From Betaproteobacteria bacterium (GTDB lineage: Bacteria; Pseudomonadota; Gammaproteobacteria; Burkholderiales; SG8-41), in NCBI GenBank assembly GCA_016177355.1, contig JACOVL010000077.1, positions 1 through 15,061 of the forward strand: DNA of 15,061 bases, read 5' to 3'. Positions 7,678 through 13,047 of the stretch are shown piece by piece. The notes below the pieces were generated by a model. That model made no database searches. It was not told the DNA's origin and was given only the letters and a program-made list of their open reading frames with translations. The position numbers were made by a program, and so were the translations under genes. Within the stretch, counting starts at the first letter, position 1. Every line of letters begins with the position of its first letter.

Positions 7678-8208
7678 TCATGCCTTCGGCCGGCTCGCGG
7701 ACACGGCCTCCTTCAGGTAGCGCTCGCGCGCGAACTCCGGCAGCCCGCCGCATTCGAAGATTTTCTCGATCATTGGCGGAAACTTGCGCAGGGCCACGGC
7801 TTTGCCGCTCGCCGCGTTGCGCACGACGCCTTGCGGGTAGTCCACCTCCAGCGTTTCGCCGTCCTGCACGATGGCCGTCACGCCGGGCGCGACGAAGATG
7901 GGAATCGCGCGCGAGATGCTGTTGCGCAGGAAGAGGCGCGCGACCGACTCCGCGACGATCGCCGCGACGCCGACCTCGCGCAGCACCAGGCCTGGCCGGC
8001 TCGAGCCGCAGCCGAAGTTGCGCCCGGCCACCATGATGTCGTCCGGCTTGACCTGCTTGGGAAACTCCGGCCGATAGGCTTCCATCGTGTGCTGCTTCAG
8101 CTCTTCCATCGTCGGGTAGCGGTAATAGGGATTGATCGCGTCGGTCTCGATCGAGTCGCCGAACTTCCAGACGCGGCCGCGGATCACTTGACTCAAATCA
8201 AAGCCCAC
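7678..8208 (-). CDS. LeuD-like small subunit of an aconitase-family (3-isopropylmalate/2,3-dimethylmalate-type) dehydratase
   Basis: 176 residues, a normal length for the swivelling small subunit of two-part hydro-lyases. The substrate-carboxylate motif AGRNFGCGSSRPG is at 61-73, and the N-terminal GRVWKFGDSIETDAINP (11-27) is the usual strand that reads GDDIDTD.I.P in relatives. The start is GTG (8206-8208), chosen because a near-perfect AAGGAGG lies 6-7 bases upstream and the usual N-terminus is reproduced. It overlaps the 3' end of the large-subunit gene by 11 bases, typical of translational coupling of leuC and leuD. The pair is embedded in a catabolic run with no leuA or leuB, so leucine synthesis is unlikely; 2,3-dimethylmalate dehydratase or an aconitate/citraconate hydratase role fits better. 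Confidence 0.92.
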   Translation of the reverse strand: MGFDLSQVIRGRVWKFGDSIETDAINPYYRYPTMEELKQHTMEAYRPEFPKQVKPDDIMVAGRNFGCGSSRPGLVLREVGVAAIVAESVARLFLRNSISRAIPIFVAPGVTAIVQDGETLEVDYPQGVVRNAASGKAVALRKFPPMIEKIFECGGLPEFARERYLKEAVSASRPKA

Positions 8209-9478
8209 GGAACACCTCCTTCGGGTTCACGATCTCCCCCGCCACCGCCGCCGCCGTCACCGTGAGCGGGCCTGCGAGGTAGATTTCCGCGTTGAGGCTG
8301 CCTTTGCGGCCCTTGAAGTTGCGCGTAGTCGCCGTGATGCAGACTTCGCCGTCGGACAGGAACCCGACGCGCGGCTGGCACACGCCGCAGCCCGGCGTGA
8401 CGACCTGGACGCCGGCCTCGACGAGCTTCTCGATCAGCCCCGCCTTGAGGCACTGAAGGTAAACCTGCTGCGAGGCCGGCGAGATGATGAAGCGCACGCC
8501 TTTCGCCACCTTGCGCCCTTCCAGCATCCGCGCCGCGATCTCGATGTCCTCGAAGCGGCCGTTGGCGCACGAACCGATTTGCGCCTGGTTGATTCGCGTC
8601 CCCCTGGCCTCGTCCACCGGCACCACGTTGCCGAACTGGTGGGGCTTCGCCACCACGAACGGCATATCGTCCACGTTGAGCGTGATTTCCTTTGCGTACT
8701 GCGCGCCGGGATCGGGCGTAAGCGGCTCGTACGGCTTGTCGGTGCGAGATTTCACGAACTGGCGGGTGGTCTCGTCGGACTCGAACATCGCGAACTTCGC
8801 CCCGATCTCGACGCCATGTGTCGAGAGGCACATGCGGCTGTCGATGCTGAGCTGGGAAACCAGCGATCCCGAGTACTCGACGGACATGCTCTGCGCGATG
8901 TCGTCGCCATGCTGGCCCGCGAGAGTCAGGACGATGTCCTTGGCGATGGGGTAGTTGGGCTGCCGGCCTTCGAGCACGACCTTGATCGATTCCGGGACCT
9001 GGAACCAGAGTTCCCCGTAGAGCAGCACGTAGAACATGTCGGCCCGCGTGATGCCGGTGCTGCCCGCGTTCACCGCGCCGTAGCCGATCGTGTGCGAGTC
9101 GTTGCCCACGACGAGCTCGCCGGGACGCACCAACCCGTAATCCAGCATCATCTGGTGCGCGATGCCCGGCTCCGCGTCGTGGAAGCACCGGATGCCGAGC
9201 CTTTCCACCTCCCTGCGGATGACGGCGTTCTCGTCGGCGAGCTTCTGGGAGAGCGCCGGCTGATGGTGATCGAGCAGAACGTAGATGCGCTCCGGATCCC
9301 AGACGCGCGGCAGGCCGTCCTTGAAGCCCGCCTCGATCGCCATGTCGTGCATTGGCTCGCTGGCGTGGTAATGGCACATCGCGCCGTCGATCTTCGCCTC
9401 GACGAAGTCCCCCGCGCGCGCGGCCTTGCCGGACAGGTTACGCCGCGTGAGCAGCTTTTCCGCCATCGTTTGTGCCAT
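8198..9478 (-). CDS. LeuC-like large subunit of an aconitase-family dehydratase ([4Fe-4S])
   Basis: 426 residues, matching the short LeuC2/HacA/DmdA class (about 420) rather than the roughly 465-residue proteobacterial leucine-pathway LeuC. Cluster cysteines are C304 in IGSCANGR and C364/C367 in PGCGVCQP; the 60-residue spacing is as in aconitase-type enzymes. Substrate-side motifs VGNDSHTIGYGA (124-135) and TTRNFKGRKGS (384-394) are present. The reaction is reversible hydration/dehydration of a 2- or 3-hydroxy di- or tricarboxylate. The ATG at 9476-9478 has GGAGGA five bases upstream; a second ATG four codons in is less well placed. It follows the regulator gene by 61 bases with no terminator seen, and overlaps its small-subunit gene. 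Cytoplasmic, oxygen-labile cluster expected. The exact substrate is not decided by sequence. Confidence 0.93.
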   Translation of the reverse strand: MAQTMAEKLLTRRNLSGKAARAGDFVEAKIDGAMCHYHASEPMHDMAIEAGFKDGLPRVWDPERIYVLLDHHQPALSQKLADENAVIRREVERLGIRCFHDAEPGIAHQMMLDYGLVRPGELVVGNDSHTIGYGAVNAGSTGITRADMFYVLLYGELWFQVPESIKVVLEGRQPNYPIAKDIVLTLAGQHGDDIAQSMSVEYSGSLVSQLSIDSRMCLSTHGVEIGAKFAMFESDETTRQFVKSRTDKPYEPLTPDPGAQYAKEITLNVDDMPFVVAKPHQFGNVVPVDEARGTRINQAQIGSCANGRFEDIEIAARMLEGRKVAKGVRFIISPASQQVYLQCLKAGLIEKLVEAGVQVVTPGCGVCQPRVGFLSDGEVCITATTRNFKGRKGSLNAEIYLAGPLTVTAAAVAGEIVNPKEVFRGL

Positions 9479-9539
9479 GGATTCCTCCGGGGATGAACCG
9501 GCCGCGGGCTCCGGCTCCGTTTGAGAGCTCCCTGCCGCC

Positions 9540-10244
9540 TTAACTCCCGGACTCGGGAAAGAGCCGTTTCAAGCGCTCGCGCTGCGCGGCGCGCACGTGC
9601 TGGCGCGCGGCTTCCTCGGCCGCTTCGGGATCGCGCCGTTGGATGGCCTGCGCGATGCTCTCGTGCTCGGCGAGCGCCGCCTGCGCACGATGGGGCAGCA
9701 GCATCAGCGGCCTGCCGAGCAGCACCATCGAGTCGTTCACCGCCGCAAGGCTCTTCACCAGATAGCGGTTGTGGGCGCCGCGACGAATCGCCTCGTGGAA
9801 GCGCCGGTTGTGGCGCGCGACGGCCTCGGGATCGCCCTGGATCGCCCGCTCGCGCTCGACGAGCTCGGCGAGGTCCAGGATCTCCATGTCGGACGCGTGG
9901 CGCGCGCAGAGGCGCGCGGCGGTGCCCTCCAGCATCTCGCGCATCGCGTAGAGCTCCATCACCGCCTGCCGGTCGAGCCGCGCGACGACCAGCCCCTGCC
10001 GCGGCTCGTGCTGCAGCATGCCCTCGCTCTCGAGCCGCCGGAGCGCGTCGCGCACCGGCGTGCGGCTCACCTTAAGCCAGTCGGCGACCTCGATTTCCAT
10101 CACGCGGTCGCCCGACTTGAACTGCCCTTCCTGGATCGCGTCGCGCAGCCGGCGGTAGACATGCTCGCTGCGCGAGCCGTGGCGCACGCGACCCGTTGCC
10201 GATCCGGCGGCAGGATGCCTTGCGGCGGCGGGTCGGGCAGGCAC
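9540..10244 (-). CDS. GntR family transcriptional regulator, FadR/FCD subfamily
   Basis: 234 residues from the GTG at 10242-10244. The winged helix-turn-helix spans about 26-90 (SEHVYRRLRDAIQEG, then EVADWLKVSRTPVRDALRRLESEG read in parts at 52-75). The all-helical FCD ligand domain spans about 95-225. FCD metal/ligand positions are N146, H150, H194 and H216; N146 replaces the more usual Asp. Such proteins repress catabolic genes and release DNA on binding a carboxylate. The start is uncertain: the GTG has no ribosome site, and another GTG at 10185-10187 would trim 19 poorly conserved residues. It is first in the minus-strand run and divergent from Bug copy 3, so it probably controls both directions through the palindrome between them. 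Confidence 0.92.
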   Translation of the reverse strand: MPARPAAARHPAAGSATGRVRHGSRSEHVYRRLRDAIQEGQFKSGDRVMEIEVADWLKVSRTPVRDALRRLESEGMLQHEPRQGLVVARLDRQAVMELYAMREMLEGTAARLCARHASDMEILDLAELVERERAIQGDPEAVARHNRRFHEAIRRGAHNRYLVKSLAAVNDSMVLLGRPLMLLPHRAQAALAEHESIAQAIQRRDPEAAEEAARQHVRAAQRERLKRLFPESGS

Positions 10245-10270
10245 GGGCTGGGATTGACCGGGGAAAGCCG

Positions 10271-10300
10271 TTGACTGTATTCTAGTGTATACACGTGAAT
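10271..10300 (+). promoter_or_regulatory. Candidate promoter of the divergent Bug gene
   Basis: TTGACT (10271-10276) matches a -35 box well and would face the Bug gene at 10357. The expected -10 at about 10295-10300 (GTGAAT) is poor, so the assignment is tentative. On the minus strand TAGAAT (10284 down to 10279) is a good -10 for the regulator operon but lacks a clear -35. Both overlap or abut the palindrome at 10285-10294, which suits repression. Confidence 0.35.
10285..10294. promoter_or_regulatory. Putative GntR/FCD operator palindrome
   Basis: GTGTATACAC is a perfect 10-base palindrome in the 112-base gap between the divergent regulator and Bug genes. FadR-type GntR proteins commonly bind short palindromes with a GT-AC core (TNGT...ACNA and GTATAC-centred variants), so this is the natural site for the adjacent regulator. 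I saw no second copy in the window. Confidence 0.6.
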
Positions 10301-10356
10301 CCCGCCTGTCCAGCCCAGAGGTCGGGCTGGACCGCTTTTCCTTCGAGGAGTGCCCT

Positions 10357-11361
10357 ATGACAGCAACCCGGACCGCGGGTCATTTCCGCATCGCCGTCGT
10401 CTGCGCCCTGTGGGCGCTGGTTCTCGCCGCCGGCCTTCAACCGGTCGCGGCGACCGCGCAAGGCGCCAGCTATCCGTCGAAGCCGGTCCACTTCATCGTC
10501 GGCCAGTCGCCGGGCGGCGCCACCGACATCGTGGCGCGCCTCATCGCGCAGAAGCTGACGGAAAACCTGCGCCAGACCGTGATCGTGGAGAACCGCACTG
10601 GAGCCGCCGGCTCCATCGGCGCGAGCTTCGTCGTGAAAAGCGCGCCCGACGGCTACACACTGCTCGTGGTCTCAAGCAGCTTCACGATCAATCCTAGCCT
10701 GTACGCCGACCTGCCCTTCGACCCGGTGAAGGACCTGGCGCCGGTCTCGCTGATCGCCGAGGCGCCGTTCCTGCTGGTCGTCCACCCGTCCCTGCCGGTG
10801 CGTTCGGTGAAGGAACTGGTGGCCTTCGCCAAGGCCAAGCCGGACGTGCTCAATTTTGCGTCGGGCGGAAACGGCAGCTCCGGCCACCTCGCGGGCGAGC
10901 TGTTCAAATACCTCGCCGGCGTCAAGCTGGTCCACGTCCCGTACAAGGGCGCCGGTCCCGCGCTGGTCGACGTGATGACGGGCCAGGTTCACATGACGTT
11001 CGGCAGCGTGCTGTCGTCGCTGCAGCACGTGAAGAACAAGCGGTTGCGGGCGCTCGCGGTGACCAGCACGAAGCGCTCGTCAGCGGCGCCCGATCTGCCG
11101 ACGGTGGCGGAAGCGGGCGTCAAGGGCTACCGCCGCACCACCTGGTACGGGATCCTCGCACCCGCCGCGACGCCCCCGGCGCTCGTCGGCCGGATCAGCG
11201 ACGAGGCGCGCAAGGCCGTCAGCTCGGCCGACGTGAAGAAGCGGATCCTGACCGACGGCGCGGAACCCGAGGGCAGCTCGCCCTCGGCGTTCCGGGATCA
11301 CCTTGCGTCCGAGATCGCGATCGCGCGCGATATCGTCCGGAAAGCCGGGCTGAAGCGCTAA
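10357..11361 (+). CDS. Tripartite tricarboxylate transporter substrate-binding protein (Bug family), copy 3
   Basis: 334 residues, the only substantial plus-strand gene. A long Sec signal (about 1-40, ending ATAQG) precedes YPSKPVHFIVGQSPGGATD, VENRTGAAG, SAPDGYTLL, DPVKDLAPV, LVHVPYKGAGPAL, LRALAVTS and LPTVAEAGVKGY, followed by WYGILAPAATP. The ATG at 10357-10359 has GAGGAG six bases upstream; the frame is open from a GTG at 10285 that lies in the operator and is unlikely to be used. It is transcribed divergently from the GntR regulator and should be induced by the same ligand. It aligns without gaps over a block of about 80 residues with copy 1, roughly 60% identical by hand count, so the two are probably paralogues that may share a ligand class. 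Confidence 0.95.
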   Translation: MTATRTAGHFRIAVVCALWALVLAAGLQPVAATAQGASYPSKPVHFIVGQSPGGATDIVARLIAQKLTENLRQTVIVENRTGAAGSIGASFVVKSAPDGYTLLVVSSSFTINPSLYADLPFDPVKDLAPVSLIAEAPFLLVVHPSLPVRSVKELVAFAKAKPDVLNFASGGNGSSGHLAGELFKYLAGVKLVHVPYKGAGPALVDVMTGQVHMTFGSVLSSLQHVKNKRLRALAVTSTKRSSAAPDLPTVAEAGVKGYRRTTWYGILAPAATPPALVGRISDEARKAVSSADVKKRILTDGAEPEGSSPSAFRDHLASEIAIARDIVRKAGLKR

Positions 11362-11425
11362 GCGCGTCCGACAGAAAAATCTTCCCTCCTTTCCAAGGAG
11401 GGGAAACAACGTTTGTCGGGCGCGC
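11362..11425. terminator. Nested palindrome between convergent genes (probable terminator or palindromic repeat)
   Basis: Starting right after the Bug stop codon, GCGCGTCCGACA (11362-11373) pairs with TGTCGGGCGCGC (11414-11425), 12 pairs including one G-U. Inside it, TTCCCTCCTT (11382-11391) pairs with AAGGAGGGGAA (11395-11405) with one bulged G and a 3-base loop. The structure fills the gap between convergent gene ends. There is no strong T-run after the outer stem, so it could be a palindromic repeat that also stops transcription. Confidence 0.5.
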
Positions 11426-11435
11426 GGTTTGCAGG

Positions 11436-11735
11436 TTACTTCTTCCCACCGCAGAGTTCCTGGCTCCGGGTCAGGGCGTAATGCAGGTGGTTGAAGCCGG
11501 GCACGTTGTAGGTCTTGTCGTCGTCACGGAATATGAACGGATATTCGCCCCGCTCCTGGTAGAGCGCAGCCAGCGCATGGGGCTTCATGCCGGGCTTGAA
11601 TTCGCGCTTGAGGAACGCGTCTATCAACCGCTGCGCCGCCATGATGGCTTCCGGCAGCGTCTTGTAGTCCCCGATGCGGCGCACCTTCGTTTCCGGCTTG
11701 CGGTGCCCGCTCAGCCCTTCGACAAAGAAAGTCAT
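11436..11735 (-). CDS. Conserved-looking small protein of unknown function, 99 residues
   Basis: A soluble, basic, 99-residue protein beginning MTFFVEGLSGHRKPETKVRR and ending with QELCGGKK. It has no signal peptide, membrane helix or nucleotide-binding motif. The middle (about 20-45) is predicted helical (LPEAIMAAQRLIDAFLKREF); the second half holds GEYPFIFRDDD and a Cys near the C-terminus. I do not recognise a named domain. The ATG at 11733-11735 is chosen because GGGGAG lies seven bases upstream and the product starts cleanly; the frame is open to 11807 but that stretch has no ribosome site. It is a single gene with hairpins before and after it, so it is probably its own transcription unit. 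Confidence 0.75.
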   Translation of the reverse strand: MTFFVEGLSGHRKPETKVRRIGDYKTLPEAIMAAQRLIDAFLKREFKPGMKPHALAALYQERGEYPFIFRDDDKTYNVPGFNHLHYALTRSQELCGGKK

Positions 11736-11773
11736 CCCACTCTCCCCGTGGCTAATGATGGAACATGGTAGCA

Positions 11774-11795
11774 AAAACGGCCGCGGGGGGCGGCC
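11774..11795 (-). terminator. Possible second GC-rich terminator hairpin
   Basis: GGCCGC (11779-11784) and GCGGCC (11790-11795) form a 6-base stem with a 5-G loop on the plus strand. Read on the minus strand the hairpin is followed by GTTTTT (11774-11778), the layout of an intrinsic terminator. It could back up the stronger one at 11825-11848 or shield the small gene at 11735. Confidence 0.4.
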
Positions 11796-11819
11796 CGATT
11801 CCACCATGGGGACGCGGAG

Positions 11820-11848
11820 AATAAAAAGGCCAGCAAATGCTGGCCTTT
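11820..11848 (-). terminator. Intrinsic terminator of the lipoprotein operon
   Basis: AAAGGCCAGC (11825-11834) and GCTGGCCTTT (11839-11848) form a perfect 10-base stem with a 4-base loop. On the minus strand it is followed by TTTTTATT. It begins 5 bases after the stop codon of the glycine-zipper lipoprotein gene. Confidence 0.85.
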
Positions 11849-11852
11849 ACCG

Positions 11853-12371
11853 TCACTGCGGTGGCGGCGGCGGGTAGTTGGGCGGCGGCGGCGGCGGATA
11901 ACTGGCCGCCGGCGCCGCCGCGGGCTGCGGGTAGGTGAATCTGCCGGACACCGGGATCCGGTGCCCCTTGGCGTACATGCACTGCTGGTACGCGACGTCG
12001 TAGCGGTACTGCGCGCCGCGCGCCGACTGGTCCGCTGCGCCGGCGCCCGCCAGGCTGCCGCCCAGCAGGCCGACGCCCGCGCCGGTCGCGGCGCCCGCCG
12101 AGTTGCCGCCGATTGCCGCGCCGGCGATCGCGCCCACCGCGGTGCCGACGACGGCGCTCTTCACCGCGCTGTCCTCCTGCGCGCGCGCCGCGGTCCAGCC
12201 GCCAATCTGGTCGAAGGCGAACTGCCGGCACGCGCCGTCGTCGAAGCGGAACTGGTCGAAGCTCTTGCCGGTGCCCGGCAGCACCATCACGGCCGGGCCG
12301 GTCGGCACGGTAGTGCACGCCGCGAGCGCGAGCAACACGGCGATCGGTGACGATTTCAAAAGGCATTTCAT
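11853..12371 (-). CDS. Glycine-zipper lipoprotein
   Basis: 172 residues. A lipoprotein signal (MKCLLKSSPIAVLLALAAC, lipobox LAAC, lipidated C19) predicts an outer- or inner-membrane lipoprotein. Residues about 70-115 form a Gly/Ala-rich zipper (GTAVGAIAGAAIGG and GAGVGLLGGSLAGAG), like the YMGG/SlyB/OsmB-type domains that insert into or pack on membranes. The conserved-looking block RYDVAYQQCMYAKGHRIP follows, and the last 25 residues are almost all Pro, Tyr and Ala. Related proteins are often linked to envelope stress, but no precise function is known. The ATG at 12369-12371 has only a weak ribosome site and lies 13 bases after the exported His/Tyr/Pro-rich gene, so the two are likely co-transcribed and end at the terminator at 11820-11848. 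Confidence 0.88.
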   Translation of the reverse strand: MKCLLKSSPIAVLLALAACTTVPTGPAVMVLPGTGKSFDQFRFDDGACRQFAFDQIGGWTAARAQEDSAVKSAVVGTAVGAIAGAAIGGNSAGAATGAGVGLLGGSLAGAGAADQSARGAQYRYDVAYQQCMYAKGHRIPVSGRFTYPQPAAAPAASYPPPPPPNYPPPPPQ

Positions 12372-12384
12372 ATGGTTCAGCCCA

Positions 12385-12768
12385 TCACGACGACGGCGGC
12401 TGCGGCACGACGCGCTGCCACCCGCCGGCACATTGCCTGACGTACGGGTAATAGGCTTTCGCCTCGGGGCAGTAGTACCAGTAATGGTCCGACCGCTGCG
12501 CGGGCGCCGCGGGGGCCGGCGCCTGTCCCTGCTCGATGTACACCGGCGGCGACGGCGGGACGACGACGGTGGGTGGGTAGTAATAAGGCGGGTAGTAGTA
12601 ATACGGCGGATGGTAGTACCACGGCGCGTAGAACACCGGCGCGCCGATGAACACCCCGACCCGGGCGCGGGAGTGATGGTGATGCCCGCCGTGCGCGATC
12701 GCCGCCGCGCTCGCCATCGCGCCAACAAGCACCGCCGCCGACAACAACGCTACCTTCAACGCTCTCAT
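12385..12768 (-). CDS. Small exported His/Tyr/Pro-rich protein of unknown function
   Basis: 127 residues. The Sec signal is about 1-25 (MRALKVALLSAAVLVGAMAS then AAAIA). The mature N-terminus carries a His cluster, HGGHHHH (26-32), that could bind metal. Residues 44-75 are a Tyr/Pro run (APWYYHPPYYYYPPYYYPP), then a Pro/Ala linker, then YWYYCPEAKAYYPYVRQCAGGW (97-118, two Cys at 100 and 113), a C-terminal signature I know from many unnamed proteobacterial exported proteins. The ATG at 12766-12768 has AGGAGG four bases upstream; an ATG eight codons earlier is less well placed. First gene of a two-gene unit with the glycine-zipper lipoprotein; an envelope role is inferred. Confidence 0.85.
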   Translation of the reverse strand: MRALKVALLSAAVLVGAMASAAAIAHGGHHHHSRARVGVFIGAPVFYAPWYYHPPYYYYPPYYYPPTVVVPPSPPVYIEQGQAPAPAAPAQRSDHYWYYCPEAKAYYPYVRQCAGGWQRVVPQPPSS

Positions 12769-12853
12769 GGCGCCTCCTCGATGAGAAGACATCCCATGCC
12801 TATTAGAGCATAGCGCCGGCCGCGGGTTTCCGGGAAATTGTTACAAATGGTAA

Positions 12854-12929
12854 TGGTAGGCGGTGCCGGATTCGAACCGGCGACCAACGGATTAAAAGTC
12901 CGCTGCTCTACCGACTGAGCTAACCGCCC
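12854..12929 (-). tRNA. tRNA-Lys (anticodon TTT)
   Basis: A complete 76-base cloverleaf including an encoded CCA (12854-12856). The acceptor stem GGGCGGT pairs with ACCGCCT (last pair G-U). The D arm has AGCTCAGTCGGTAGAGC, the anticodon loop is CTTTTAA with anticodon TTT (12894-12896), and the T loop GGTTCGAATCC is canonical. It is a single gene, not a tRNA cluster, placed between the envelope-protein pair and the YeeE-like gene. Confidence 0.98.
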
Positions 12930-12940
12930 CCTGAACTGCC

Positions 12941-12976
12941 AAAAAGCCGCGGATTCTACCGGTGCGCGGCTTTTTT
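12941..12976. terminator. Bidirectional intrinsic terminator between yeeE-like gene and tRNA-Lys
   Basis: AAAAAGCCGCG (12941-12951) and CGCGGCTTTTTT (12965-12976) form an 11-base stem with a 13-base loop and T-runs on both strands. On the minus strand it would stop readthrough from the YeeE-like gene just before the tRNA. Confidence 0.8.
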
Positions 12977-12981
12977 GGAAA
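12953..12981 (-). promoter_or_regulatory. Candidate tRNA-Lys promoter overlapping the terminator
   Basis: On the minus strand TTTCCA (12981-12976) and TAGAAT (12958-12953) are separated by 17 bases, a reasonable -35/-10 pair. It would start transcription near 12946, about 17 bases before the tRNA 5' end. The -10 box lies in the loop of the terminator hairpin. Confidence 0.4.
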
Positions 12982-12983
12982 GC

Positions 12984-13030
12984 GTGACTGGTGACTCGTG
13001 ACTGATGGGGCGTGACTGATGAAACGTGAC
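12984..13030 (+). repeat. GTGAC heptad repeat array
   Basis: Five GTGAC units start at 12984, 12991, 12998, 13012 and 13026, i.e. spaced 7, 7, 14 and 14 bases. The core GTGACTGGTGACTCGTGAC (12984-13002) is the reverse complement of the copy at 14996-15014 with one mismatch. It lies just past the stop of the YeeE-like gene, outside any gene. Confidence 0.75.
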
Positions 13031-13047
13031 TGGCTCTCCTTCATCCC

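Noticed and set aside
5981..7720. 579-codon open frame on the plus strand opposite the FAD dehydrogenase
   Set aside because: Antisense frame in GC-rich DNA; its translation is His/Arg/Ala-rich with no domain, while the opposite strand has a full FAD-family protein with a good ribosome site.
8193..9377. 394-codon minus-strand frame overlapping the LeuC-like gene
   Set aside because: Frame-shifted reading of the same strand, Arg-rich and motif-free; the other frame has all three Fe-S cysteines at correct spacing.
8198..9478. Leucine biosynthesis leuCD
   Set aside because: Short LeuC class, no leuA or leuB nearby, and embedded in a catabolic run with a GntR regulator and solute-binding proteins; a leucine role cannot be excluded but is unlikely.
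12838..12846. TTGTTACAA near-palindrome upstream of the exported His-rich gene as an operator
   Set aside because: Only a 9-base odd palindrome with no matching regulator in the window; chance is a sufficient explanation.
12984..13030. Small CRISPR-like array
   Set aside because: Units are only 5-7 bases with 2-9 base gaps and there are no spacers of CRISPR length or cas genes.
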